Under the pieces are notes generated by a model, which ran no database searches, had not been told where the DNA came from, and worked only from the letters and a program-made list of their open reading frames with translations. A program made the position numbers and the translations under genes. A stretch of DNA of 64,000 bases from Armatimonadota bacterium (GTDB lineage Bacteria > Armatimonadota > Fimbriimonadia > Fimbriimonadales > Fimbriimonadaceae), in the NCBI GenBank assembly GCA_018268315.1, contig JAFDWU010000006.1:62001-126000 (forward strand). Direction: 5' to 3'. Positions 8,097-16,683 of the stretch are shown here, piece after piece (position 1 is the stretch's first letter; every line of letters begins with the position of its first letter).

Positions 8097-9389
8097 GTGT
8101 CGCGCGGCACGCAAACTATTCGGTATGTTGCGCTTGGGAAGCTTGTGCGAAATCCGATCCCTTCCTCAATCTGGTTCTCTGGCGCGCTAACATTTGCGCT
8201 GCTTGCCGCTGTCTTCGCATGCAGCACCGTCCTTCAGCGCGAAAGCCTGGTTCCGTTCCTAGCCATGTTCACGGCACTGGCATTTGCGCTGACCCTTCGG
8301 CTTGTGTCCAAAGACTACATCGAGTCGCGAGACCAAATCCGCAAAGGCGCAAGCCAAGTGGAGATGATGCAGATTGAAATGGCTCAGCGCCAGCGGACGG
8401 TGGACGTTCTTGCCGATGGGCTCGACATCGCCGTTTTCATCACCGACCAACGGGCAAGCGTTCTCTATGCGAACCAGCGGGCGCGCGAAATGTTCCGTTT
8501 TGACGATCCCGTTGGGCGCTCAATCCTTGCCGTCACGTTGAGCTACGATCTCGAGCAGGCTATCGTCAGCACGGTACGGGTTGGTTTGCCCCAAGAGCAC
8601 GAAGTGAGTTTTGGGCTGCCGTCTGAGCGAGTGGGTATTGCCAAGTGCTGGCCGAGCTATGACAACGGGCGAGTGTTCCTCACGATTTACGAGGTAACGG
8701 ATCTACGGCGATTGGAACGGGTTCGGCAGGACTTCGTCTCTAACGTTTCGCATGAGTTGAGGACGCCAATGACGGTCATCCGCACGATGACGGAAACCCT
8801 TATCGACGATGGCGAAGATGCGAAGCTGCGGCTGCGTTATCTGAACCGCATTATTGAAGAAATTGACCGCCTGACGAACCTCACAAACGACTTGCTGAAC
8901 CTAAGCGTTGCCGAGAGCCGCAAGCCGCCGCAGAAATCAACGTGCAACCTCGCCGAAGTTTTCCGCGACGTCTTCCAGCAGCTCTCAAATCGGGCAAAAG
9001 AGAAGGGCCTTGAGGTGCGGTTCGCCGGGCCCGAATCGCTTTACATCGAGGCGAATCAGGATCAAATGCGCCAAGTGGCCATCAACCTAATCGACAACGC
9101 CATCAACTACACCCAGGAGGGCCTGGTCGAAGTGGTGGTTGAGAAAGAGGGTGGCAGCGCGGTGGTGCACGTGATCGATAGCGGCATCGGCATCGCCACG
9201 GAAGATCTGCCGCGCGTCTTTGAGCGCTTCTACCGAGTCGACCGGGCGAGAAGTCGAGCAACGGGCGGCACCGGCCTTGGGCTAAGCATTGTGAAGCACG
9301 TAATCGAGTCCCACGGAGGCACTGTCTCCGTGGAGAGCAATCTTAATCAGGGCTCGACGTTTACCGTGGTCCTCCCGGCTTCAAGTTAA
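8097..9389 (+). CDS. Membrane sensor histidine kinase, PhoR-like
   Basis: This 430-residue kinase has two transmembrane helices (about 25-42 and 51-69) with almost no periplasmic loop, then a PAS-like sensor (about 100-205). The dimerisation domain carries the phosphoacceptor His219 in SNVSHELRTP. The ATPase domain has N330/N334, DSGIGI (361-366) and GGTGLGL (390-396). The layout matches PhoR/WalK-type kinases. No response regulator lies beside it, so its partner is unlinked. The GTG at 8097 is the furthest start that keeps the first helix; shorter starts are possible. Its last 29 bases overlap the convergent glycosidase-like gene. Confidence 0.9.
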   Translation: MSRGTQTIRYVALGKLVRNPIPSSIWFSGALTFALLAAVFACSTVLQRESLVPFLAMFTALAFALTLRLVSKDYIESRDQIRKGASQVEMMQIEMAQRQRTVDVLADGLDIAVFITDQRASVLYANQRAREMFRFDDPVGRSILAVTLSYDLEQAIVSTVRVGLPQEHEVSFGLPSERVGIAKCWPSYDNGRVFLTIYEVTDLRRLERVRQDFVSNVSHELRTPMTVIRTMTETLIDDGEDAKLRLRYLNRIIEEIDRLTNLTNDLLNLSVAESRKPPQKSTCNLAEVFRDVFQQLSNRAKEKGLEVRFAGPESLYIEANQDQMRQVAINLIDNAINYTQEGLVEVVVEKEGGSAVVHVIDSGIGIATEDLPRVFERFYRVDRARSRATGGTGLGLSIVKHVIESHGGTVSVESNLNQGSTFTVVLPASS

Positions 9390-10842
9390 CCGCCACGCTC
9401 TTGTACTGCCCAGGAAGGCCGTTGCGGCCGATGGCGGTTACCGTAACCAGTTGCAATCCGGCAAGCGGGATTTCCATGTTCTGAACCTGGGGGCCGAATA
9501 CTTGGAACTGCCAGCCGCTGTCGTACTTGATCCACACGGCCCACCGCTGGGCTCTCGGGCTGCGGGCATCGAGGTTCCACGCCAGCCGGATCGTGCGTTC
9601 AGATCGCCTCCACTCAACCGATGGGGCATAGGGCGACTCAACTTGCAGCCACGGCGACGGTGGCACTAAGGTTTGGCCCTTGTAGGGCCCGCTCTCCAGC
9701 GCATCGGTAATCCCCCGGGAGTTTTCTTGCAGCGGCTTAAAGCTGAACTGGATGTTGCCTCCCGCTCCCTTTGTCTTTTCCGTCAAATAAATTTGGCGCA
9801 CGATCTCGTCGGCCGTCCAATCTGATTCGATGAGCTGGCTTGTAAAGTTGCCCGGCCAGATGTGGCGCTTGAGTTTGTTTTGGTCAATCCAATAGTTCAG
9901 CAGCGCGGCGTAAGCCTGCGGCTTGCGATCAATCCGCCAGTAAAGTTGGGGCGCCAGATAATCGCACCAACCTTCTTGAAGCCACATAACGGGGTCGGCG
10001 TACAGCGTCTTGTACTGATCCAGCCCTGCCTGGGTGCCAGCCGGTACGCCAGGTCTGGCAATGCCAAACGGGCTTATGCCGAACTTTACGTAGGGCTTGA
10101 CCTCCTTCACCATCTTGGCGAGCCCGGAAACGACGCGGTTCACGTTATCGCGCCTCCAATCCTCAACCGACATGTGCCCACCCCCCAGGGTGTACTCGCG
10201 ATAGCTGTCGTGATCAGGGAACTCGGAAGCGCCCGTTTCTGGCGCAGGATAGAAGTAGTCGTCGATGTGGAGGGCGTCGATATCGTAGCGAGAAACGATA
10301 TCCCTCGCCACCTGTATCACGTGGTCTCGGGCGGCAGGCACACCGGGGTCGAGCCATAGGTACCGGCCAAACTTCTTCACCCAATCGGGGTGCTGAAGGC
10401 TCAAATGCAGAGCGCTGGGCGGACCATGCTCCGTAAAGTGGCGCACCCGGAAGGGGTTGATCCAGGCGTGGAGTTCGATTCCCGCGCGGTGGGCTTCTTC
10501 GATCATGACTGCCAGCGGATCCCAAACCGGATCGGGCGGGAAGCCCTGCTGATCGGTAAAAAATTCAGACCACGGCTCGGTTTGAGAGAAGTAAAGAGCA
10601 TCCGCCGCAGGGCGAACCTGGAAGATCAGCGCATTCAGATGCAGCTCCGCTGCCTTGGCTACGATTGCCTTGATTTCGCTACGCCCCTCCTCCTCGGTTA
10701 TCCCACGGCGGCTGGGAAAGTCGATATTGTTGACCGTTGCCACCCACGCTCCACGGAACTCGTAGGGGTATGGCGGCGGGCTGTCGGGCAGTGTTGACAG
10801 GTGAAGACAAACAGCAAGCGCAAGAAGCATGGTCTTGAGCAA
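9361..10842 (-). CDS. GHL10 (family 10-like) glycosyl hydrolase, exported
   Basis: A 493-residue secreted protein. After the signal peptide, EFRGAWVATVNNIDFPS opens the GHL10 (formerly DUF187, YngK-like) barrel. It is followed by FQVRPAADALY, HAWINPFRVRH, the acidic DALHIDDYFYP, KFGISPFGIARPG and a late DYLAPQLYW, all characteristic of this family. Relatives are thought to act on bacterial envelope polysaccharide, some on peptidoglycan glycan strands lacking peptides. The last ~100 residues look like a fibronectin-III-type module (VEWRRSERTIRLAWNLD). The start lies a few bases from the divergent DUF2993-like gene. Confidence 0.88.
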   Translation of the reverse strand: MLKTMLLALAVCLHLSTLPDSPPPYPYEFRGAWVATVNNIDFPSRRGITEEEGRSEIKAIVAKAAELHLNALIFQVRPAADALYFSQTEPWSEFFTDQQGFPPDPVWDPLAVMIEEAHRAGIELHAWINPFRVRHFTEHGPPSALHLSLQHPDWVKKFGRYLWLDPGVPAARDHVIQVARDIVSRYDIDALHIDDYFYPAPETGASEFPDHDSYREYTLGGGHMSVEDWRRDNVNRVVSGLAKMVKEVKPYVKFGISPFGIARPGVPAGTQAGLDQYKTLYADPVMWLQEGWCDYLAPQLYWRIDRKPQAYAALLNYWIDQNKLKRHIWPGNFTSQLIESDWTADEIVRQIYLTEKTKGAGGNIQFSFKPLQENSRGITDALESGPYKGQTLVPPSPWLQVESPYAPSVEWRRSERTIRLAWNLDARSPRAQRWAVWIKYDSGWQFQVFGPQVQNMEIPLAGLQLVTVTAIGRNGLPGQYKSVAVNLKPGGPR

Positions 10843-10850
10843 AAGGACGC

Positions 10851-11411
10851 ATGGGCTTGCCTATTCAGTCGCCCATAATTGGGCTGATGGCTCACGCGCC
10901 CGTTTCTCTTTCCAAAGCAAGGCTGGATGTGGAGGGGCTTGTGCTGCCCAACGGCCTTCGAGTTGCACATGCCACAGCGGAAGGCGAAAACCTGAGTCAG
11001 GCAGATGAGGCGCCATTCGTTAAAGGCTCCGGCCCCGTGCATCTGAGCCTTGAGATCAACCAACAGGATTTGCAAGCCTTCCTCGCTACCCAGGCGCCCG
11101 CCGAGCTCTCAGGAATGTCGCTGCAAGTTACGCCTGCGGGTATCGGGGTTGCGGGAGTGTTTCGCGCAATGCTGCCATTGCCTTTCACAGCCCTTTGCCA
11201 GCTCGAAATTGTTGGTGGGCAGAAGATGTTCGTGCGGCTCAGCAGCATCCAGGTGATGGGTCTCTCCCCTAGTTCCCTTGTTCAAGCACAGCTTGATAAG
11301 ATCAATCCCGTCTTTGATGCTTCGGAGTTGCCGGTCAATCTCACGCTGAAAGGCGCAGAGCTAAAGATGGGCTCAATCCACGTGACGGGCGAGCTTAATC
11401 TATCCCAGTAA
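10851..11411 (+). CDS. DUF2993 / LmeA-like protein
   Basis: A 186-residue protein built of repeated amphipathic strands (VHLSLEINQQDLQAFLA, LQVTPAGIGVAGVF, LPVNLTLKGAELKMGSIHVTGEL). The pattern of a ligand-sequestering DUF2993 domain fits: LmeA in mycobacteria binds phospholipid and supports mannosylation. There is no clear signal peptide. An internal ATG at 10887 could be the true start. It is divergent from the GHL10 gene with eight bases between starts, so promoters must overlap the coding regions. Assignment is by pattern only. Confidence 0.6.
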   Translation: MGLPIQSPIIGLMAHAPVSLSKARLDVEGLVLPNGLRVAHATAEGENLSQADEAPFVKGSGPVHLSLEINQQDLQAFLATQAPAELSGMSLQVTPAGIGVAGVFRAMLPLPFTALCQLEIVGGQKMFVRLSSIQVMGLSPSSLVQAQLDKINPVFDASELPVNLTLKGAELKMGSIHVTGELNLSQ

Positions 11412-11542
11412 TTTAACGGGGAAAATACTGAATTCCCGTGCGCCAGTAGCCGTCTAACTAATTGAGAAAATCACTTCTTTTCAGATGTCCGGTCCTAGTT
11501 TCTTGCCTAGGTTCGCCGGAATGAGGAATAAACTGAAAGAGT

Positions 11543-14500
11543 TTGATCGCGAATAAAGGGGAATGGATTGTATTAATTGCATGCCTCTCGGCGGTGTCGC
11601 CGAGCCAGGTTGCCCCAAGTTTCGCGTCGTCAACCGAGTTCATCACCCTGCACGCGGCCGGACCGGCGGTTGCCCTTAAGCACGGCAACGTAATGCCGGG
11701 CAGTGAGACCGTTACTTTGAACGGGAACGCGCTCACCTTAGGGACGGATTACACGCTCGATGCGCAGGCCGGGGTCATCTACCTTTACAAAATTCAGCGT
11801 CTTGGCGATTCGCTGTCCGTAAGCTATCACTACACCAGCCAGCCCAGCAATGCGCCGCAATCGCCGTCGGTAGCGCCAGGGATCAAGCTGAATGTGATGC
11901 CGGGTGCGCTGCAGCTCAACTTCGGTTTCGGTATCGCGGACCGCATGGACAACGGCTCGGTGCTTACCAGCAACCTCGCCCAGCTTCAAAATAACTTCGC
12001 AGCAGGGAAGACCTCCCTGACCGGCCTGTTCGCGGTGATCAACCGGTCACCGGTGGATTCCAGAATGGGGGTTGCGCCGGGCGGAAAGCAAGTCGCGGCA
12101 AGGTCAACGGCCATCGCCCAAAAGCTGTCGAGCGGATTTGCTGGCGGCAGCACTTTCTTTGAATATCAGAAGATCGACAAGGATTTCAGCCAGGCTTCTG
12201 CGCTGCCGAGCGATCAAGCGGCGGTTTTGACCAAGGAGCGAGGGCTCCAGCGCATGGGCATGGGCTTTGATAGCCTCCACTTCGGCAGCCTGACCGTTAG
12301 CGAGCGCTTCCGAACAGTGAAGGACGACAACGGGATGCTCACCTGGAATGGGCTCTCGATGGCGGGCAAGGGTTTCGACTTGAGCTATAAGTCCCAAAAG
12401 CTCGATTCTGGGTTTGCGCGCTTTGGAGATTTGCGCGAGCAGGATCACCAGCAGCTTGAGGCCGAGAAGGGCCTTGATCGCGAAGAGTTCGCCGGGAACG
12501 CTCAGACGCACTTTGGCAAGCTCTCTTTCAGCTCAAAGCAAATCGACGATCACAGCCAAAAGCTGAGCGTGCTGACCTACGGCCTTGAAGACAAAGGCCT
12601 GAAATTCTCAGGTGGTAAGCAAGAAATCGATAAGGGCTTCTCCCGCTTTGGCAACCTGTACGAAGCCGAGAAAGGGCAATGGGGCAGGGAAGCCGGCCTT
12701 AGCAGGCTTTGGCTGAATTTGGATGCCGCAGTAGGCAAAAGCGGCTCGCCGATCGCGTTCCATCAGTCTTCCGTAAGCAACGGCGTAACCGGCTTCCATG
12801 CGCTGGATGCCAGCATCGGGGGTCCTAAGCTCAATTTCACCCACTATCTGATTGCCGCCGATAAGGGATTTGACAGATTGGGAAGCCTTGCCGACTCTGA
12901 AGTCACGCTTCACACCAAGCAGATCGCCACGATGGTCGGGATGGATAGCTACCAAATCCAAGCGCCCGACAAGCAGGGGTTTCTTGCAAGCGCGGGTCTT
13001 TCGCGCCAGTTCGATCGCGTCAATTTCATGGCCGGGCCAGAGCAGGCAAGCATTTCCTCCTACTCAATTCAGGGTTTGAAAGACAAAGCTGAACTTCAGA
13101 AGATTGTTCTCACCGGCCCCAAGGCAAACCTGAAGTATTCGAGGGAGCAAGTTGGCCAAGGATTTTCTGAACTCACAGCTCTCCAGGGCGTGGAGCGACA
13201 GGTGCTGGGCTCCGCGACAGGGCTGAACAGGACCGATCTGGCGATGGACATGGTTGCTGGGAAGAATGGCAAGCTGGCGGTAAATGCCTTTGACGCCACT
13301 GTCAATGGTGGTAACGCCTCTCGGCGGGCTTTCAGTTTTAGCGATCCGCACCTACAGCTCCAAGCCACTGATCGACGCGTAGACAGAAACGCGATCGGGA
13401 TTGCTCAGATCGTCGACCCCGAAGCGGGATTGCTCGACCAGCTTCGCGGTCAAGATCAGCAGCAGATTGCTGGCAAATTCACCCCGAACAAGAAGATTTC
13501 CCTCACGTTCAACGAGATTTCACAGTGGGCGCTGGATGGTAGCGCCAAGATGCAGAGCGGGCAGGAGATATTGGCCTACCAAGTCTCAAAAAACACTCGT
13601 CTTGATTACACCCATGCGCAAACGTTCCAACTTGGGAACGGTAGTCTGCTTAGTCAATCGATCGACAATAGCTTCCTCGTAACTCAGGGCTTCGGAAAAG
13701 CGGGGACATTGAGAGTTGGAAAGGAAACCCAGACTTTCGATGGCAGCCAGAGCACGGGGGTCAACTTCGTAAAGGACTTCCTTGGCTACGAGCTGCCAAT
13801 AACCAAGACAACATCGGTGAAGACCGAGCGCACGGAAACGATGTATGCCAATGGCGCGCAAGAAGTTACCACCGCCAACAGCGTTGCTACCCAACTCTCA
13901 AATCGGCTAGGCGTGAGCGTTACCGATTCCACCACCAGTGGCACCGACGCAACCAAGAATGCGACTCATCGCAATTACGGCGCCTGGGTGGACATGGGGA
14001 ATGGCCTCAAATTGAACTGGGGTTATGCGCGGAACCTGGCGGGTGATCAAGCAGGAACCGGCACCACGCAATCCACCGTGTCTTTAACGCCGGGGCAAGC
14101 GGGCGACGTTAAGCTGGGCGGAAGCTACTCGGCGAACACATGGGATGGGCAGCACACCCAAACTGCTGGCTCGGTTTCCGTGAGCACCGCTAAGCCGATT
14201 CGGTTAGGCGCGACTTCTGATCTTGCCTTCCAATACTCCGTGGATACTGCTGCGGATTTTGGCGCGTGGCAGAGAGAGAACCGCAACCTTGCAATTGAGT
14301 ACAAGCTGGGCCTGAACAAGTTCGACTTCCTATACCACGGTCAGATGGATCCGACCTCCGGCTACCGAGCGATTGATCGTCAGTTCAAATTCGCAACCGA
14401 AACAGGCGGGAAGAATCCGCTGAAGGCAAATTTGCAATACAAGGTCCGCACGCTGCCGGACAACACAACCGTTATCCTGCGCGACTTCAACATCTCGGCT

Positions 14501-14959
14501 AAGCCGGCCAAGGATGTGGAGTTTTCCCACATCCTGCAGTCCAATCCGGAATACGCTCGCCCGGATCTGCTGCTTGGCTCTGGCATCGTGAACACCTCCA
14601 GCAGCAAGTGGAAGCTGGATATCAAGCGCAATGAGAACTTCACTTACGGTGGCTCGTTTGAGGAAATCCGCAATCTGGATGCTAAAACCCTTAGCCGAGT
14701 CTTCGGTACCCACCTGCTTCTGAACAACAGCACGGGATCGCCGGTGGACCTTTTCCTCGGAGCGGAGAACAGTTCGAATGTGGATATCCGAACCGGCGTT
14801 CTGCGGTACTCGTTCAAGTATGAGCAGCAGCCGGGCCCGAATCAGCGCCTGAGCCTGTTTATCAGCAACATCAACTACCTGGTCAGCACCGGCCAGCGCC
14901 AAACCTACAACAATTGGACCGCCCACCTGGATTGGGAAGCTAAATTCGACTCCAAGTAA
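11543..14959 (+). CDS. Large secreted repeat protein, probable outer-membrane beta-rich protein
   Basis: This 1138-residue protein starts with TTG preceded by GAAAGAG, and has a hydrophobic export segment (WIVLIACLSAVS). Residues ~50-95 form a small domain (VTLNGNALTLGTDYTLD, then GVIYLYK) of a type common in front of bacterial surface barrels. Residues ~211-640 contain about six copies of a motif like DKGFSRFGNL followed by a charged stretch and GLxR, spaced 75-97 residues apart. The last ~500 residues are alternating polar/hydrophobic strands suggesting a barrel or beta-solenoid. Cysteines are essentially absent. No family is recognised. Three envelope genes follow on the same strand. Confidence 0.8.
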   Translation: MIANKGEWIVLIACLSAVSPSQVAPSFASSTEFITLHAAGPAVALKHGNVMPGSETVTLNGNALTLGTDYTLDAQAGVIYLYKIQRLGDSLSVSYHYTSQPSNAPQSPSVAPGIKLNVMPGALQLNFGFGIADRMDNGSVLTSNLAQLQNNFAAGKTSLTGLFAVINRSPVDSRMGVAPGGKQVAARSTAIAQKLSSGFAGGSTFFEYQKIDKDFSQASALPSDQAAVLTKERGLQRMGMGFDSLHFGSLTVSERFRTVKDDNGMLTWNGLSMAGKGFDLSYKSQKLDSGFARFGDLREQDHQQLEAEKGLDREEFAGNAQTHFGKLSFSSKQIDDHSQKLSVLTYGLEDKGLKFSGGKQEIDKGFSRFGNLYEAEKGQWGREAGLSRLWLNLDAAVGKSGSPIAFHQSSVSNGVTGFHALDASIGGPKLNFTHYLIAADKGFDRLGSLADSEVTLHTKQIATMVGMDSYQIQAPDKQGFLASAGLSRQFDRVNFMAGPEQASISSYSIQGLKDKAELQKIVLTGPKANLKYSREQVGQGFSELTALQGVERQVLGSATGLNRTDLAMDMVAGKNGKLAVNAFDATVNGGNASRRAFSFSDPHLQLQATDRRVDRNAIGIAQIVDPEAGLLDQLRGQDQQQIAGKFTPNKKISLTFNEISQWALDGSAKMQSGQEILAYQVSKNTRLDYTHAQTFQLGNGSLLSQSIDNSFLVTQGFGKAGTLRVGKETQTFDGSQSTGVNFVKDFLGYELPITKTTSVKTERTETMYANGAQEVTTANSVATQLSNRLGVSVTDSTTSGTDATKNATHRNYGAWVDMGNGLKLNWGYARNLAGDQAGTGTTQSTVSLTPGQAGDVKLGGSYSANTWDGQHTQTAGSVSVSTAKPIRLGATSDLAFQYSVDTAADFGAWQRENRNLAIEYKLGLNKFDFLYHGQMDPTSGYRAIDRQFKFATETGGKNPLKANLQYKVRTLPDNTTVILRDFNISAKPAKDVEFSHILQSNPEYARPDLLLGSGIVNTSSSKWKLDIKRNENFTYGGSFEEIRNLDAKTLSRVFGTHLLLNNSTGSPVDLFLGAENSSNVDIRTGVLRYSFKYEQQPGPNQRLSLFISNINYLVSTGQRQTYNNWTAHLDWEAKFDSK
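12173..13470 (+). repeat. ~75-residue repeat units inside the large secreted protein
   Basis: Motif starts fall near residues 211 (IDKDFSQASAL), 287 (LDSGFARFGDL), 362 (IDKGFSRFGNL), 439 (ADKGFDRLGSL), 537 (VGQGFSELTAL) and 613 (VDRNAIGIAQI, degenerate). Intervals are 76, 75, 77, 98 and 76. Most copies are followed 15-20 residues later by a Gly-Leu-x-Arg-like element. The repeats have diverged in sequence, so they are old protein-level duplications, not DNA-level tandem repeats. Confidence 0.7.
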
Positions 14960-14973
14960 GCGTCTAAGACTTG

Positions 14974-15630
14974 ATGGAACGCCGCCCCTACGAGCAGCAA
15001 TTTCCGCGACCTCAACCCCCCGCCCAATGGCGGCGCAAGGGCGGGTTGCAGCCTCCGGTGGCGGGCAAGTTCATCCGCGAGCGATACCTTTCCTTCGCGC
15101 CACCGGTTTGGTACGACCTTCTCGTCATCGCCTGTATCGTCGGCGGTTTGGGTCTCGCGCTTGCGGGAATGCGATATCCAGACTTGTTGGGTTTTGGCAA
15201 TGAAGACATCCCCAAGTATGCGGGTGGGGCGACGTTCCTCGCCGGGCTCTGGGCAGCGTTCTCGAACGAACGAATGCGTTGCGACCTCCGCAACCGCACC
15301 TACTCTCGTTTAGAGGGCCACGGGCCATTCAAGAGGGTTCACTTCGGGCACCTGCAAAACCTTCACGCCCTCGTGCTGTACAGCGAGAATTATCCCATCG
15401 CCCTGGATGGCGGGCGGACCGTGGTGTATCGCCTTGTCCTCTATTGGAAGGGCTCGGCTGAGCCTTTGCTAGTGGTAGAGCAGCATTACGCGCCGGTGCC
15501 AACCGGAGCACCTTTGAACTATTCGGCTGGCTACATGTTTCAGCAAGGGCAGCGATACGCCCACGCCCTCGGAATTCCCTTCGTGGACCGCTCGATGGTC
15601 CATAGCCCCGCCCCGCTGGCGGTAATCTGA
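14974..15630 (+). CDS. Membrane protein with two transmembrane helices, unknown function
   Basis: A ~218-residue protein beginning at ATG 14974 (a TTG immediately before it is possible). A proline/arginine-rich N-terminal tail of ~45 residues precedes two helices (LLVIACIVGGLGLALAGM and AGGATFLAGLWAAF). A soluble part follows, beginning with RCDLRNRTYSRLEG, a motif style seen in proteins with a membrane hairpin and cytoplasmic beta domain. It sits 14 bases after the repeat protein and ten before the lipoprotein, so the three are probably co-transcribed. Function unknown. Confidence 0.7.
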   Translation: MERRPYEQQFPRPQPPAQWRRKGGLQPPVAGKFIRERYLSFAPPVWYDLLVIACIVGGLGLALAGMRYPDLLGFGNEDIPKYAGGATFLAGLWAAFSNERMRCDLRNRTYSRLEGHGPFKRVHFGHLQNLHALVLYSENYPIALDGGRTVVYRLVLYWKGSAEPLLVVEQHYAPVPTGAPLNYSAGYMFQQGQRYAHALGIPFVDRSMVHSPAPLAVI

Positions 15631-15639
15631 ATCGCAAGC

Positions 15640-16446
15640 ATGAATCTAAGCCGTAGTACTCAAGCGTTAGTGATCGGGGTTGCGCTGCTGCTGTACGGTT
15701 GCGGCTCAAGCGTCAAGCTGCCGAGCATGCAAAGCGGCTTGACGGTAGGCAATTACGTTGCCGAACTGCACATCAAGCCGGGGGCCGGCCAGCAAAGCGC
15801 TCAGAGGGCTGAAGAAGTGGCGAAGACGCTTGGCGAACTCACCTTCTTGCAGATACTCGACGGTTCTCATTACCGGCTGGGGATTCTGGGCATGGTCTCA
15901 GAAGGAACCTATCAGATAGCGGGCGACAAGGTCACGCTGAAGGCGACGAAGATCAACGGCTTGCCTTCGGAGCAAGCGATCGCAAATTCAGGCGGCAAGA
16001 TTCGGAGCATGGATCTGACGGGCAGTGTTGACACTGCCCGGAAATCTCTTACGGTTGCCTCAACCTCCGGAACAGATTCGGCGGAGATCCACTTCACTTT
16101 TCATGAGCCGCCACCCCTGGGCATTGCCACCGTAACGCCAAAGGAAACCCCCCTCGTGGGGACGTACTCGGGCGAACTGGCAAGCACCGGCGGTCTTAAG
16201 CCTGCGGATGCCGAAGTCCTAAAGAACACGGCGAGCGACTGGGAGTTGCGGCTGAGGCACGATAACCGCTTTGAATTGCAGACGAATTTCTTGGTGGATG
16301 GCAAGTGGTCAATGAACGGTAAGACCTTGGTCCTAACAAGCGGCAACCACGCCACCGAGCTGCCGACCATCACTTTGAACCAATATGGGGAGTTTGAGAT
16401 GGCCAAAAACGGCACGCTTGTTAAATTTAAGCGGAAGCCTGATTGA
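15640..16446 (+). CDS. Lipoprotein, unknown function
   Basis: A 268-residue product with a lipoprotein signal peptide ending LLYGC, so Cys21 should be lipidated. The mature part seems to contain two related halves, each with a Gly-x-Tyr strand (LTVGNYVAELHIKPG and LVGTYSGELAST) and a later turn like DGKWSMNGKTLVLT. This suggests a duplicated small beta domain used in many bacterial lipoproteins. It is part of the run starting with the large repeat protein and could help assemble or anchor it; that is inference. Confidence 0.72.
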   Translation: MNLSRSTQALVIGVALLLYGCGSSVKLPSMQSGLTVGNYVAELHIKPGAGQQSAQRAEEVAKTLGELTFLQILDGSHYRLGILGMVSEGTYQIAGDKVTLKATKINGLPSEQAIANSGGKIRSMDLTGSVDTARKSLTVASTSGTDSAEIHFTFHEPPPLGIATVTPKETPLVGTYSGELASTGGLKPADAEVLKNTASDWELRLRHDNRFELQTNFLVDGKWSMNGKTLVLTSGNHATELPTITLNQYGEFEMAKNGTLVKFKRKPD

Positions 16447-16476
16447 ACCTAATCGAACCTGCGGTAGAATATCGTT

Positions 16477-16671
16477 ATGAAGCACGGAGCGGTATTTGGC
16501 CTAGGATTGGCAATTGGCGTGCTCAGCGCACTCCTCCTGCGTCGCCTGCAGGATGAATTGAATGAGGAGAATGCGCAAGAGATCGCGGATAAGCTCACTG
16601 AGCAACTCCAGAATCTTGAGTCAAGAGCAGTTGTCGAGTCTCCCCGAGACGCGATTCGCCTCGCGAAGTAA
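16477..16671 (+). CDS. Small single-pass membrane protein
   Basis: A 64-residue protein: a hydrophobic helix (AVFGLGLAIGVLSALLL), two arginines, then an acidic amphipathic helix (LQDELNEENAQEIADKLTEQLQNLE) likely to form a coiled coil. It ends 12 bases before lysS. This architecture resembles YtxH-like or other small helical membrane proteins, but there is no diagnostic motif. An ATG start and good codon character support it as a gene. Confidence 0.6.
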   Translation: MKHGAVFGLGLAIGVLSALLLRRLQDELNEENAQEIADKLTEQLQNLESRAVVESPRDAIRLAK

Positions 16672-16683
16672 ACTCTGCCGTTA

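Noticed and set aside
8054-8227. N-terminal extension of the zinc-ribbon peptide
   Set aside because: The extra 58 residues overlap the divergent kinase gene and look like its shadow, while the part from 8053 contains the whole zinc ribbon.
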